Origin: Serratia entomophila
GTDB taxonomy: Bacteria > Pseudomonadota > Gammaproteobacteria > Enterobacterales > Enterobacteriaceae
Reading direction: 5' to 3'
DNA length: 64,000 bases
Assembly: GCF_021462285.1 (NCBI RefSeq)
Contig: NZ_CP082787.1
Span: 744,001-808,000 of the forward strand
Shown here in pieces: positions 31,902 through 41,509 of the stretch; position 1 is the first letter of the stretch, and each line of letters opens with the position of its first letter. The translations under genes and the position numbers were made by a program. The notes beneath the pieces were generated by a model. That model searched no databases. It was not told the DNA's origin and saw nothing but the letters and a program-made list of their open reading frames with translations.

Positions 31902-33701
31902 ATGACGACTCAGGCTCCTCCAACATCTTTGCTCCCGCTGACGCCCGAACAGCTGGCGCGCCTGCAGGCGACGATTGGTGAATATTCGCCGACGCAGCTG
32001 GCGTGGCTGTCAGGCTATTTTTGGGGAATGGTTAACCAGCAGCCTGGCGCCGTAGCCATTGCGCCTGCCGCCCCTGCCGCCGCCAGCATCACCATCATTT
32101 CCGCTTCGCAGACCGGCAACGCGCGCCGCCTGGCGGAACAGCTGCGTGACGATCTGCTGGCCGCCAAGCTGAGCGCCACGCTGGTCAACGCCGGCGACTA
32201 CAAATTCAAGCAGATCGCGCAAGAGCGCCTGCTGGTGATCGTCGCCTCCACCCAGGGGGAAGGAGAGCCGGCGGAAGAGGCGGTGGCGCTGCATAAGTTC
32301 CTGTTCTCGAAGAAAGCGCCGAAGCTTAGCGACACCGCTTTCGCGGTGTTTGGGTTGGGTGACACCTCCTATGAGAACTTCTGCCAGTCGGGCAAAGATT
32401 TTGACGGCAAGCTGGCCGAACTGGGCGCCGAGCGCCTGGTGGAGCGGGTTGACGCCGACGTGGAATACCAGGAGCTGGCCGCCGCCTGGCGCAAGCAGGT
32501 GGTGGAGGTGCTGAAGGCGCGCGCGCCGGCGGAAAACGCCGCGTCGGGCCAGTTTGCCAGCGGCGCGGTCGATCTGCTCGACAGCAGCCCGTACGGCAAG
32601 GAACAGCCGCTGACAGCCCAACTGGCGGTGAAGCAAAAGATCACCGGCCGCGGTTCGGATAAAGACGTGCGCCATATCGAAATTGATCTCGGCGACTCCG
32701 GCCTGCGTTATCGGCCGGGCGACGCGCTGGGGGTTTGGTTCGACAACGATCCGGCGCTGGTGGACGAACTGGTGCAGCTGCTGTGGCTGAAAGGCGACGA
32801 ACCGGTTGAGGTGGAGGGCAAGACCCTGCCGCTGGCGCAAGCGCTGCGCAGCCACTTCGAGTTGACCCAAAACACCACGCCGATCGTCGATAAATACGCC
32901 GCGCTGTCGCGCGACGAGAAGCTTATCGGCCTGCTGGCGGATAAAGCCGCGCTGCAGCACTACGCGCACAATACGCCGATCGTCGACATGGTGCGCCAGG
33001 CGCCGGCCGATCTCAACGCCGAGCAGCTGATTGGCCTGCTGCGCCCGCTGACGCCGCGCCTGTATTCCATTGCCTCTTCGCAGGCCGAGACCGAAAACGA
33101 AGTGCATATCACCGTGGGCGTGGTGCGCTACGACATCGACGGCCGCGCCCGCGCCGGCGGCGCCTCGAGCTTCCTGGCGGATCGCCTGGAAGAGGACGGC
33201 GACGTGCGGGTGTTTATCGAACATAACGATAACTTCCGCCTGCCGGCCAACCCGGACGCGCCGGTAATCATGATTGGCCCGGGTACCGGCATCGCGCCGT
33301 TCCGCGCCTTTATGCAGCAGCGCGACGCCGACGGCGCGGGCGGCAAAAACTGGCTGTTCTTCGGCAACCCGCACTTTACCGAAGATTTCCTGTATCAGGT
33401 CGAATGGCAGCGCTACGTGAAAGACGGCCTGCTGACCCGCATCGATCTGGCCTGGTCCCGCGATCAACAACATAAAGTCTACGTACAAGACAAGCTGCGC
33501 GAACAGGGCGCGGAAGTGTGGCGCTGGATCCAGGAAGGCGCGCACATTTACGTCTGCGGCGATGCCAACCGCATGGCGAAAGACGTGGAAAACACATTAC
33601 TGGAACTGGTGGCCGAGCACGGTGGCATGGATACCGAGCTGGCGGACGAATTTTTAAGTGAGCTGCGCCTTGAGCGCCGTTATCAGCGAGATGTTTACTG
33701 A
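31902..33701 (+). CDS. cysJ: Sulfite reductase (NADPH) flavoprotein subunit
   Basis: 599 residues. An N-terminal flavodoxin-like domain (about 62-200; [15 protein letters not shown] binds FMN) is followed by the FAD-binding connecting domain ([21 protein letters not shown]) and the NADPH-binding domain ending ERRYQRDVY. Electrons pass NADPH-FAD-FMN to the CysI hemoprotein for six-electron reduction of sulfite to sulfide. The TGA shares one base with the cysI ATG. The first gene of cysJIH. Confidence 0.96.
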   Translation: MTTQAPPTSLLPLTPEQLARLQATIGEYSPTQLAWLSGYFWGMVNQQPGAVAIAPAAPAAASITIISASQTGNARRLAEQLRDDLLAAKLSATLVNAGDYKFKQIAQERLLVIVASTQGEGEPAEEAVALHKFLFSKKAPKLSDTAFAVFGLGDTSYENFCQSGKDFDGKLAELGAERLVERVDADVEYQELAAAWRKQVVEVLKARAPAENAASGQFASGAVDLLDSSPYGKEQPLTAQLAVKQKITGRGSDKDVRHIEIDLGDSGLRYRPGDALGVWFDNDPALVDELVQLLWLKGDEPVEVEGKTLPLAQALRSHFELTQNTTPIVDKYAALSRDEKLIGLLADKAALQHYAHNTPIVDMVRQAPADLNAEQLIGLLRPLTPRLYSIASSQAETENEVHITVGVVRYDIDGRARAGGASSFLADRLEEDGDVRVFIEHNDNFRLPANPDAPVIMIGPGTGIAPFRAFMQQRDADGAGGKNWLFFGNPHFTEDFLYQVEWQRYVKDGLLTRIDLAWSRDQQHKVYVQDKLREQGAEVWRWIQEGAHIYVCGDANRMAKDVENTLLELVAEHGGMDTELADEFLSELRLERRYQRDVY

Positions 33702-35416
33702 TGAGTGATAAACACCCGGGGCCCCTGGTGGTCGAAGGCAAACTGGCCGACGCCGAGCGCTTGAAGAAGGAAAGCAACTTCCTGCGCGGCACCATCGCCG
33801 AAGACTTGAATGACGGCCTGACCGGCGGCTTCAACGGCGATAACTTCCTGCTGATCCGTTTTCACGGCATGTACCAGCAGGACGATCGCGATATCCGCGC
33901 CGAGCGCGCCGAACAGAAGCTGGAACCGCGCCATGCGATGATGCTGCGCTGCCGTTTGCCGGGCGGCATCATCAGCCCGCAGCAGTGGCTGGGCATCGAC
34001 AAGTTTGCGCAGGAAAGCACGCTGTACGGCAGCATTCGCATCACCAACCGCCAGACCTTCCAGTTTCACGGCATTCTGAAGGGCAACGTCAAACCGGTAC
34101 ATCAGCTGCTGAACCGGCTGGGGCTCGACGCGCTGGCGACCGCCAACGACGTCAACCGCAACGTGCTGTGCACCTCCAACCCGGTAGAGTCCGAGCTGCA
34201 TCAGGAAGCCTACGAGTGGGCCAAGAAGATCTCCGAGCATCTGCTGCCGCGCACCCGCGCCTATGCGGAAGTGTGGCTGGATCAGGAAAAGGTGGCGACG
34301 ACCGATGAGGAACCGATCCTCGGTGCCACTTATCTGCCGCGTAAATTCAAAACCACGGTAGTGATCCCGCCGCAAAACGATGTGGATCTGCACGCCAACG
34401 ACATGAACTTTGTGGCGATCGCCGAGAACGGCAAGCTGGTGGGCTTTAACCTGCTGGTGGGCGGCGGACTGTCGATCGAACACGGCAACAAAAAGACCTA
34501 TGCGCGCAAGGCCAGCGAGTTTGGCTATATTCCGCTGGAACATACGCTGGCGGTGGCGGAGGCGGTGGTGACCACCCAGCGCGACTGGGGCAATCGCACC
34601 GACCGTAAAAACGCCAAGACCAAATACACCCTGGAACGCGTCGGGGTGGATGTGTTCCGCGCCGAAGTAGAAAAACGCGCCGGCATTACCTTTGAACCGA
34701 TCCGCCCATACGAATTCACCGGCCGTGGCGATCGCATCGGCTGGGTAAAGGGCATCGACAATCATTGGCACCTGACGCTGTTTATCGAGAACGGCCGGCT
34801 GCTGGATTACCCGGGCCGCCCGCTGAAGACCGGCGTGGCTGAGATAGCCAGGATCCATCAGGGCGATTTCCGCCTGACCGCCAACCAGAACCTGATCGTC
34901 GCCGGCGTGCCGGAAAGCGAGAAGGCGAAGATCGAAGCGCTGGCGCGCGATCACGGGCTGATCGACGACGGCGTCAGCGATCAACGCAAGAACTCGATGG
35001 CCTGCGTGTCGTTCCCGACCTGCCCGCTGGCGATGGCGGAGGCCGAACGCTTCCTGCCGGAATTTGTCACCAAAGTGGAAGGGATCCTGCATCAGCACGG
35101 CATGGGCGACGAGCACATCGTGTTGCGTATCACCGGCTGCCCGAACGGCTGCGGCCGCGCGTTGCTGGCCGAGCTGGGCCTGGTGGGCAAGGCGGTCGGC
35201 CGCTATAACCTGCATCTGGGCGGCAACCGCGAAGGCACGCGCATTCCACGTATGTATCGTGAAAACATCAATGAAGGGGAAATCTTGCAAGAGATCGACC
35301 AACTGGTGGGGCGTTGGGCGCAAGAGCGCCAGGCCGGCGAAGGCTTTGGCGATTTCACCATTCGCGCCGGCATTGTTCGCCCGGTGGTGGATTCGGCGCA
35401 GGATTTCTGGGACTGA
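33701..35416 (+). CDS. cysI: Sulfite reductase (NADPH) hemoprotein beta-subunit
   Basis: 571 residues. The siroheme/4Fe-4S ligands are the paired motifs CVSFPTC and GCPNGCGR in the C-terminal half. It reduces sulfite to sulfide in the assimilatory pathway and depends on siroheme made by CysG (encoded at 39137). The ATG overlaps the cysJ stop (TGATG). The gap to cysH is 65 bases and includes a GC-rich imperfect hairpin. Confidence 0.96.
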   Translation: MSDKHPGPLVVEGKLADAERLKKESNFLRGTIAEDLNDGLTGGFNGDNFLLIRFHGMYQQDDRDIRAERAEQKLEPRHAMMLRCRLPGGIISPQQWLGIDKFAQESTLYGSIRITNRQTFQFHGILKGNVKPVHQLLNRLGLDALATANDVNRNVLCTSNPVESELHQEAYEWAKKISEHLLPRTRAYAEVWLDQEKVATTDEEPILGATYLPRKFKTTVVIPPQNDVDLHANDMNFVAIAENGKLVGFNLLVGGGLSIEHGNKKTYARKASEFGYIPLEHTLAVAEAVVTTQRDWGNRTDRKNAKTKYTLERVGVDVFRAEVEKRAGITFEPIRPYEFTGRGDRIGWVKGIDNHWHLTLFIENGRLLDYPGRPLKTGVAEIARIHQGDFRLTANQNLIVAGVPESEKAKIEALARDHGLIDDGVSDQRKNSMACVSFPTCPLAMAEAERFLPEFVTKVEGILHQHGMGDEHIVLRITGCPNGCGRALLAELGLVGKAVGRYNLHLGGNREGTRIPRMYRENINEGEILQEIDQLVGRWAQERQAGEGFGDFTIRAGIVRPVVDSAQDFWD

Positions 35417-35481
35417 GGCGGTGCGGGCCCTGGGCAGAGGGGCCGTGCAGGCAATCTTACAAGTATCAGGAGGCAGGCAAC

Positions 35482-36216
35482 ATGGCTGAATTCGATCTGG
35501 CGGCGCTGAATGCGCTGCCTAAATCCGGGCAGGCGCTGGCGCTGGCGGTAGTCAACGGCCAGTTGGAAAACCTTAGCGCCGAGCAGCGGGTGGAATGGGC
35601 GCTGGAGCATCTTCCGGGCGAGTTTGTGCTCTCTTCGAGCTTTGGCATTCAGGCGGCGGTGTGCCTGCATTTGGTCACCCGCATCCGGCCGGATATTCCG
35701 GTGATCCTCACCGATACCGGTTATTTGTTCCCGGAAACCTATCAGTTTATCGACCAGTTGGCCGACAGGCTGAAGCTGAATCTGCAGGTATTCCGCGCCG
35801 AGCACTCGCCGGCCTGGCAGGAAGCGCGCTACGGCAAGCTGTGGGAGCAGGGCGTTGACGGCATCGAAAAGTACAACCAAATCAACAAGGTTGAACCGAT
35901 GAACCGCGCGCTGGAAACGCTGGGGGCGCAGACCTGGTTCGCCGGCCTGCGGCGCGAACAGTCCGGCAGCCGCGCTAACCTGCCGGTGCTGGCGGTGCAG
36001 CGCGGGGTATTCAAGATCTTGCCGATCATCGACTGGGACAACCGCAAGATTTACCAGTATCTGACCGAGCACGGCCTGAGCTATCACCCGCTGTGGGAGC
36101 AGGGCTACCTGTCGGTTGGCGACACGCACACCACCCAGAAATGGGAGCCGGGCATGAGTGAGGAAGAAACCCGCTTCTTCGGCCTGAAGCGCGAGTGCGG
36201 TTTGCACGAAGGCTGA
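35482..36216 (+). CDS. cysH: Phosphoadenosine phosphosulfate reductase
   Basis: 244 residues. It reduces PAPS to sulfite and PAP using thioredoxin. The PP-loop-like LSSSFGIQ and the C-terminal catalytic cysteine in KRECGLHEG are present, and no extra CC pairs are seen, so it is the PAPS rather than APS/iron-sulfur type. The start MAEFDLAAL at 35482 has an AGGAGG site; the longer frame overlaps cysI. Third gene of cysJIH. Confidence 0.95.
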   Translation: MAEFDLAALNALPKSGQALALAVVNGQLENLSAEQRVEWALEHLPGEFVLSSSFGIQAAVCLHLVTRIRPDIPVILTDTGYLFPETYQFIDQLADRLKLNLQVFRAEHSPAWQEARYGKLWEQGVDGIEKYNQINKVEPMNRALETLGAQTWFAGLRREQSGSRANLPVLAVQRGVFKILPIIDWDNRKIYQYLTEHGLSYHPLWEQGYLSVGDTHTTQKWEPGMSEEETRFFGLKRECGLHEG

Positions 36217-36258
36217 ATGCGGTAAATTATTTCAGGGCCCGGCAGACGCTGGGCCTTG

Positions 36259-36405
36259 TCAATTTAACCGCATATGCAGCGTCGCGGCCTGGAAGGGTCC
36301 TACGTCGTCAAGGCATTGCCATGCCGTCTGGATGAAGTGAACGTCATAGGGCGCGCCCAGGCTTTCTCGCGTGGCTTTCTGCGACAGCGTTTTTTGCGAA
36401 CTCAT
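36259..36405 (-). CDS. Small hypothetical protein of 48 residues
   Basis: A 48-codon frame starting MSSQKTLSQKATRES, with a GGAG ribosome site eight bases before the ATG. I do not recognise it. It has a basic N-terminal half and a more hydrophobic C-terminal half with one Cys, no clear membrane segment. It lies between cysH and iap, the site where E. coli carries its type I-E CRISPR-cas genes, but it shows no cas motif. An upstream start at 36447 lacks a ribosome site. It may equally be a chance frame. Confidence 0.35.
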   Translation of the reverse strand: MSSQKTLSQKATRESLGAPYDVHFIQTAWQCLDDVGPFQAATLHMRLN

Positions 36406-36493
36406 AAGCGAGTCTCCGCTGAGGGATATTGTCAGCAATATACTCACCCCGGTGTTGTGGGCGAAATGGGTGCTGAATTTTATCCCCTGGAGA

Positions 36494-37567
36494 TTACTTT
36501 TTCTTTGGCGTTTTCGGCGGATGCGCCTGCGCCAGTTCCTTGATCAGCGGCAGCAGGATTTGCACGCTCTCGCGGCTGCGCTTGTCGATGCGCCCCGGCA
36601 GGTAACGTTCCAGATACTGCAGGTTGTCATATTGTGGCCGGTGCCAGGTCACGCCCTGCGGGAAGTGCGGGCCGACGGCGCGCTGCTGGTAACCGTCCTT
36701 GTCGCCCAGCGACCAGTTGGTGGCTTCCACCGACAGTACCGGGATGCCGACGGCGTCGAACACTTCTTGATCGGAACAGCAGCCGGTGCCCCGCGGGTGC
36801 TCTTTGCTGCCCGGATTGGTGGCGGCGGCAATGCCGTAGCGGTGGGCGATATCCAGCGCGCGGTCGCGGCTCTGCTTCGCCACCTGCGCTGAGGTATGGC
36901 GCCCGGCGTTGAAGTAGAGGCGATCGCCGGTAATCAGGCTGTCGAGGTTGATCACCAGCGCGGTGTTTTGTTTCTCTTCCACGCTCATGCGCTGCAGATA
37001 ATTCAGCGCGCCCAGCGAGCCTATCTCCTCGGCGCTGGTGGCCACGAAACGCAAGCCGTAAGCGGTGGGGATGTTCTTCAGGCGTTCCGCCAGCTCCAGC
37101 ATCACGCCGATGCCGGAGGCGTTGTCATCAACCCCCTGCAGCGTCAGGCCGCCGAGGTTGTTGTCCAGATCGGCGTCGCTCTGCGGGGTGTAGGTGTCGA
37201 AATGGGCGACGATCACAATCTGTTTGGCGCTGTCGCCGTTGCGGGCGGCGATCACCGAGCTGGCGGTGACGTTGTTCCAGTTCTTCTTACCGTCTTTACT
37301 GCTGTAGAGATAGCGGGTATTGAAATTGCGGATATCGCTCTGATAGCCCATCTTGCTGAACTGCTGCTTCAGGTAGTCGGCGGCGAGCTGTTCGGCCGGG
37401 CTGCCCGCCATGCGGCCGGGGAAGTAGGTGGCGATATGGCGAGTCTGTTCGGCGGCGAATTTGCCCAGCGGGGCGTCTTTCGCGGGCTGCGTGGCGGCTG
37501 AAACGCTGAAGATGCCGCTCAGGGCGATGGCCAGCAGGCTGGTCTTCAGGTAAAAACGGGAAAACAT
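36494..37567 (-). CDS. iap: Alkaline phosphatase isozyme conversion aminopeptidase (M28 family)
   Basis: 357 residues with a signal peptide (about 1-24, ending VSA-A). The M28 zinc ligands appear in order: AHFDTY (His), GVDDNASG (Asp, bridging), SAEEIGSLG (catalytic Glu and Glu ligand), INLDS (Asp) and TWHRPQYD (His). In E. coli Iap removes N-terminal arginine from alkaline phosphatase in the periplasm. It is convergent with cysH. The neighbouring CRISPR region of E. coli is absent. Confidence 0.9.
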   Translation of the reverse strand: MFSRFYLKTSLLAIALSGIFSVSAATQPAKDAPLGKFAAEQTRHIATYFPGRMAGSPAEQLAADYLKQQFSKMGYQSDIRNFNTRYLYSSKDGKKNWNNVTASSVIAARNGDSAKQIVIVAHFDTYTPQSDADLDNNLGGLTLQGVDDNASGIGVMLELAERLKNIPTAYGLRFVATSAEEIGSLGALNYLQRMSVEEKQNTALVINLDSLITGDRLYFNAGRHTSAQVAKQSRDRALDIAHRYGIAAATNPGSKEHPRGTGCCSDQEVFDAVGIPVLSVEATNWSLGDKDGYQQRAVGPHFPQGVTWHRPQYDNLQYLERYLPGRIDKRSRESVQILLPLIKELAQAHPPKTPKKK

Positions 37568-37730
37568 ACCGGAAAATCCTTCTCTGATATCGGCGATACC
37601 GATTATTTTTCTGCGGCGTTCAGTATGGGACGCCGGGCGGAATTACACAATTTCCCCGTCTCCTAATTTCAGCGCGGGCGCGCAATCTTTCGCCGCAGTT
37701 ATCACCGCTTAGCCCCTGTGCTGCGGCCTA
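37568..37730. other. iap upstream region
   Basis: Region between the iap start and the left end repeat. No gene; presumed iap promoter. Confidence 0.4.
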
Positions 37731-37760
37731 TATTCCATAAAGTAACTAGTCATTCCTTTT
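37731..37760 (+). repeat. Left flanking direct repeat (putative attL) of the 1.3 kb island
   Basis: A 30-bp imperfect direct repeat with 39039-39068 (26 of 30 identical). The inner 17 bases AACTAGTCATTCCTTTT (37744-37760) match exactly, and TATTCCAT 13 bases upstream also matches. It is taken as the left attachment site of the integrated element. Confidence 0.72.
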
Positions 37761-37862
37761 GTTGTTATTTAACCAATTGAAATTTAAGTTATTTGTTGTT
37801 TTGTTGTCCACAAAATAACTGGGTAAGTGAAGCGGCCCCGCGGCGTCGGGGCTATCGTCCTC

Positions 37863-38138
37863 TTACCTTCTGGCGGCTCTGAAAAGTCTTTTGAATACGG
37901 CGAAAAGGATAAGTGCGTAGACCAGATTGACCGCGAAAAGCGCGGTAAACGTGACAGGGTCGGCGCCTTCCTCATAGCTACTGTTCAGTGAGTTTCCGAA
38001 CGTTTGATAGGCGTAATCGGCTACGGCCAGCGTTGGGGTATTTAGCGGCATGCCGTGCATCGATAGCACAAATGCTATGATGAAGCACGCAACGAACAGG
38101 CCCCAGCTCTTAACGAATTTTGCAGTTGTCAAAGTCAC
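37863..38138 (-). CDS. Two-helix membrane protein, putative immunity protein
   Basis: 91 residues starting at GTG (38138) with a GGGAG site. Two hydrophobic segments (about 13-30 and 65-83) enclose a polar loop of about 35 residues that would face the periplasm, and the C-terminus is basic (KRLFRAARR), fitting the positive-inside rule. The start lies 29 bases inside the 3' end of the upstream toxin-like gene, so the two are translationally coupled. I do not recognise the family. As the partner of a probable periplasm-acting L,D-transpeptidase-fold toxin it is best read as an immunity protein. GC content is lower than in the core genes. Confidence 0.6.
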   Translation of the reverse strand: MTLTTAKFVKSWGLFVACFIIAFVLSMHGMPLNTPTLAVADYAYQTFGNSLNSSYEEGADPVTFTALFAVNLVYALILFAVFKRLFRAARR

Positions 38139-38640
38139 TTGCTCCCATCACATCGACTCGGCCATAGACTGAAAGGATTAGGTTTCCTCTGCGTAATACC
38201 GTTTTTTTGGTCGACAATATTGCGCGTCGTACTGCCTGAAAATCGGACGGCTTAAAGAACGTGATGCAACCTTGGCTTATCCCACTGCCATCAGGGCGAA
38301 CCGGATGAAGCCTGAAACTTCCGCGTGATACCCCATGAACAAAAACGCTATCGCTCATGCTGTTATCACTGAATAAACCAAACCACTGATCGTGCCGGTT
38401 ACCTGAAATACGGTCCCATGCCCAGGCGCGAACCTGATTGGCTAAGCTGCCTTCCGGGCGGTCTACAATCCAATATCGCCCGACAGGTATTGAGCTATTT
38501 ACCTGGTATGCGCAATTTGGATCGTTTGTGTACGGCTTTGAGCCACTGAATACGGGGAAGGTTCCAACGCCATAAACGTGCAATTTTGCCTCACCTCCGC
38601 CTTTGGTGAGATCGTCGTAATTCATCCTCATAATTCTCAT
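38110..38640 (-). CDS. Tlde1-like DUF2778 L,D-transpeptidase-fold toxin/effector
   Basis: 176 residues. The order of motifs is that of DUF2778 proteins: YGVGTFPVFSG, IPVGRYWIVDRP, HDQWFGLF, GSFRLHP and SQGCITF. His112 and Cys125 form the catalytic pair of the L,D-transpeptidase fold. DUF2778 includes the type VI secretion effector Tlde1, which attacks and exchanges peptidoglycan peptides in the periplasm. No signal peptide is seen, consistent with delivery by T6SS or another machine. The start at 38640 has an AGGG site; starts further upstream lack one. Codon and base use are AT-richer than the neighbours. Its 3' end overlaps the membrane protein gene. Confidence 0.72.
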   Translation of the reverse strand: MRIMRMNYDDLTKGGGEAKLHVYGVGTFPVFSGSKPYTNDPNCAYQVNSSIPVGRYWIVDRPEGSLANQVRAWAWDRISGNRHDQWFGLFSDNSMSDSVFVHGVSRGSFRLHPVRPDGSGISQGCITFFKPSDFQAVRRAILSTKKTVLRRGNLILSVYGRVDVMGASDFDNCKIR

Positions 38641-38688
38641 ATCTATCCCTAATAATATTGTCATTTTTGAGCACGACTCCGACACATT

Positions 38689-38913
38689 ATGTCTTCTGTT
38701 CGATTGATGTTCAAACAGATGTCAGATGGGCAGGCGATGCACGTCATGCGGCATACATTCGCTAGTCATTTTATGATGGGAAAGGGCAATATTCTGACAC
38801 TGCAAAAAATATTGGGACACGCGTCGATCGTGCAGACCATGATTTACGCTCACTTCGCCCCTGACTACCTGAATGATGCCGTTCGCTTGAACCCATTAGA
38901 GAACGTTTTGTAG
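38689..38913 (+). pseudogene. Truncated tyrosine recombinase (P2-type phage integrase), C-terminal part
   Basis: 74 residues covering only the C-terminal catalytic half: HVMRHTFASHFMM (His-x-x-Arg box, Arg21), LGHASIVQT (His44) and the nucleophile Tyr53 in YAHFAPDY, ending DAVRLNPLENVL. Length in the family is about 330. The N-terminal domains and the first catalytic Arg are missing, so it is a remnant. It lies next to the right-hand repeat, as integrases do next to attP in prophages. Confidence 0.85.
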
Positions 38914-39038
38914 CTCGGAAAATGTGGTCAATGCGGTGTCAAAGTGATCCACATTTTGCCCAAAATACTCGGATTAAAGCGGATTTCACCCTGCATTTTA
39001 GCCAGCCCGCGCCAGTCCAGCCCTTTCGCGGCTTGCCT

Positions 39039-39068
39039 TATTCCATTATCGAACTAGTCATTCCTTTT
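39039..39068 (+). repeat. Right flanking direct repeat (putative attR), upstream of cysG
   Basis: Copy of the left repeat; the 17-base core is at 39052-39068. It lies about 70 bases before the cysG start, so the element inserted into the cysG promoter region and the core was duplicated. It may overlap a CysB binding area; that is inference from the AT-rich TTCC-containing sequence. Confidence 0.7.
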
Positions 39069-39136
39069 CGTCATTTCAGGGGCCAAATCTCAGCCCGTAT
39101 AGTCAGACCATCTTTCTGTTATATGAAAAGGCTGTT

Positions 39137-40567
39137 GTGGACTATCTACCAATATTTGCCGATCTGAAACGACGCCCGGTGCTGGTCGTTGGCGGCGGTG
39201 AAGTGGCTGCGCGCAAGGTCGATCTGCTTCAGCGCGCCGGGGCTGAAATACGGATAGTTGCGCAGTCGCTCTCACCCGAACTCGAACAACAACGCCGGCA
39301 AGGGCAGGTTCTCTGGCTGGGGACGGCTTTCGATCCCCGCCAGTTGGACGAGGTGTTCCTGGCGATCGCCGCGACCGACGACGCCGCGCTCAACGCGCTG
39401 GTATTTGCCGAAGCGGATAAACGCCGGCTGTTGGCCAACGTGGTGGATGACCAGCCGCTTTGCTCGTTCATTTTCCCGTCGATTATCGACCGTTCACCGC
39501 TGGTGGTCGCCGTCTCCTCTAGCGGCCAGGCGCCGGTCTTGGCGCGCATGCTGCGTGAAAAGCTGGAGGCGCTGTTGCCCGCCAGCCTGGGGCAGATGGC
39601 CGAGGTGGCGGGGCGCTGGCGCGGCCGGGTTAAACAGCGGCTGGCGTCGATCGCTGAGCGTCGTCGCTTTTGGGAAAAAACCTTCGGCGGCCGTTTCTCT
39701 ACGCTGGTGGCCAGTGGCCAGGCTGAGCAGGCGGAACGGCAGCTGGAACAGGATTTACAGCGCTTCGCCCTGGGCGGCGAAGGCGTGCAGGGCGAGATAG
39801 CGCTGGTGGGCGCAGGGCCGGGCGACGTGGGCCTGCTGACTCTGCGTGGGCTGCAGGTGATGCAGCAGGCGGACGTGGTGCTGTACGACCATCTGGTCAG
39901 CGAAGAGATCCTCGATCTGGTGCGCCGCGACGCCGAGCGCATCTGCGTGGGCAAGCGCGCCGGCGCGCACTCGGTGATTCAGGAAGAGACCAACCGGCTG
40001 CTGGTGGAGCTGGCGCAGCAGGGCAAACGCGTGGTGCGCCTGAAGGGCGGCGACCCGTTTATTTTCGGCCGCGGCGGTGAAGAGCTGCAGGTGGCGGCCG
40101 CGGCGGGCATTCCGTTTCAGGTGGTGCCGGGGGTAACGGCTGCGGCGGGGGCGACGGCCTATGCCGGCATTCCGCTGACCCACCGCGACCATGCGCAAAG
40201 CGTGACCTTTATTACCGGCCATTGTCGCCCCGACGGCGACGGGCTGGACTGGGCCGATCTGGCTCGGGCGCGCCAGACGTTGGCCATTTACATGGGCACC
40301 ATGAAGGCGGCAGACATTAGCCGGCGGCTCATTGCCAACGGCCGCGCGGCGACTACGCCGGTAGCGGTGATCAGCCGCGGCACGCGCGCCGATCAGCAGG
40401 TGCAGACCGGCACGCTGCAGCAACTCGAAGAATTGGCCCAGGGCGCGCCGCTGCCGGCGCTGCTGGTGATCGGCGAGGTGGTGGAACTGCACCATCAAAT
40501 CGCCTGGTTCGGGCATCAACCGCAGGCGGAACGGGCATCGCGCCCGGCCGTCGTGAATTTGGCTTAG
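39137..40567 (+). CDS. cysG: Siroheme synthase (multifunctional)
   Basis: 476 residues starting at GTG. The N-terminal half (about 1-205) is the precorrin-2 dehydrogenase/sirohydrochlorin ferrochelatase, with NAD-binding [11 protein letters not shown] and the [11 protein letters not shown] stretch. The C-terminal half (about 215-476) is uroporphyrinogen-III C-methyltransferase with [16 protein letters not shown] and [10 protein letters not shown]. It makes siroheme, the cofactor of CysI and nitrite reductase. It heads a cysGDNC operon and sits just after the island repeat. Confidence 0.96.
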   Translation: MDYLPIFADLKRRPVLVVGGGEVAARKVDLLQRAGAEIRIVAQSLSPELEQQRRQGQVLWLGTAFDPRQLDEVFLAIAATDDAALNALVFAEADKRRLLANVVDDQPLCSFIFPSIIDRSPLVVAVSSSGQAPVLARMLREKLEALLPASLGQMAEVAGRWRGRVKQRLASIAERRRFWEKTFGGRFSTLVASGQAEQAERQLEQDLQRFALGGEGVQGEIALVGAGPGDVGLLTLRGLQVMQQADVVLYDHLVSEEILDLVRRDAERICVGKRAGAHSVIQEETNRLLVELAQQGKRVVRLKGGDPFIFGRGGEELQVAAAAGIPFQVVPGVTAAAGATAYAGIPLTHRDHAQSVTFITGHCRPDGDGLDWADLARARQTLAIYMGTMKAADISRRLIANGRAATTPVAVISRGTRADQQVQTGTLQQLEELAQGAPLPALLVIGEVVELHHQIAWFGHQPQAERASRPAVVNLA

Positions 40568-40589
40568 GCAAGGCTTTTAAGGATCTGTT

Positions 40590-41498
40590 ATGGACGAAAA
40601 ACGACTCACTCATTTGCGGCAATTGGAGGCGGAGAGTATCCATATCATCCGTGAAGTCGCCGCTGAATTCGGCAACCCGGTGATGCTGTACTCCATCGGC
40701 AAAGATTCCTCGGTGATGCTGCACCTGGCGCGCAAGGCGTTCTTCCCCGGCACGCTGCCGTTTCCGCTGCTGCACGTGGACACCGGCTGGAAGTTCCGCG
40801 AAATGTACGAGTTCCGCGATCGCACGGCGAAAGAGTACGGTTTTGAACTGCTGGTGCACAAAAACCCGGAAGGGGTGGCGATGGGCATCAACCCGTTCGT
40901 GCACGGCAGCGCCAAGCATACCGACATCATGAAAACCGAGGGCCTGAAACAGGCGTTGAACAAGTACGGCTTCGACGCGGCCTTTGGCGGCGCCCGCCGC
41001 GACGAAGAAAAGTCGCGCGCCAAGGAGCGCATCTATTCCTTCCGCGATCGCTTCCACCGCTGGGATCCGAAAAACCAGCGGCCGGAGTTGTGGCACAACT
41101 ACAACGGCCAGATCAACAAGGGGGAAAGCATCCGCGTCTTCCCGCTGTCGAACTGGACCGAGCTGGATATCTGGCAGTACATCTTCCTGGAAAAGATCGA
41201 CATCGTGCCGCTGTATCTGGCGAAACCGCGCCCGGTGGTGGAGCGCGACGGCATGCTGCTGATGGTGGACGACGATCGCATCGATCTGCAGCCGGGCGAA
41301 GTGATCAGCCAGCGTATGGTGCGTTTCCGCACCCTGGGCTGCTGGCCGCTGACCGGCGCGGTGGACTCGGCGGCGCAAACGCTGCCGGAGATCATCGAAG
41401 AGATGCTGATCTCCACCACCAGTGAGCGCCAGGGACGGATGATCGACCGCGATCAGTCCGGCTCGATGGAGCTGAAAAAGCGTCAAGGGTATTTCTGA
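40590..41498 (+). CDS. cysD: Sulfate adenylyltransferase subunit 2
   Basis: 302 residues. The N-type ATP pyrophosphatase loop [16 protein letters not shown] is near residue 35, and [12 protein letters not shown] is conserved in the family. With the CysN GTPase it makes APS from sulfate and ATP. It follows cysG by 22 bases. Confidence 0.96.
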   Translation: MDEKRLTHLRQLEAESIHIIREVAAEFGNPVMLYSIGKDSSVMLHLARKAFFPGTLPFPLLHVDTGWKFREMYEFRDRTAKEYGFELLVHKNPEGVAMGINPFVHGSAKHTDIMKTEGLKQALNKYGFDAAFGGARRDEEKSRAKERIYSFRDRFHRWDPKNQRPELWHNYNGQINKGESIRVFPLSNWTELDIWQYIFLEKIDIVPLYLAKPRPVVERDGMLLMVDDDRIDLQPGEVISQRMVRFRTLGCWPLTGAVDSAAQTLPEIIEEMLISTTSERQGRMIDRDQSGSMELKKRQGYF

Positions 41499-41509
41499 GG
41501 AGCCGCCGG

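Noticed and set aside
36217..37568. CRISPR repeats near iap
   Set aside because: Checked because E. coli has them here; no repeated units of 28-29 bases are present.
38922..39167. 81-codon frame over the right repeat and cysG start
   Set aside because: It crosses the cysG start and has no ribosome site.
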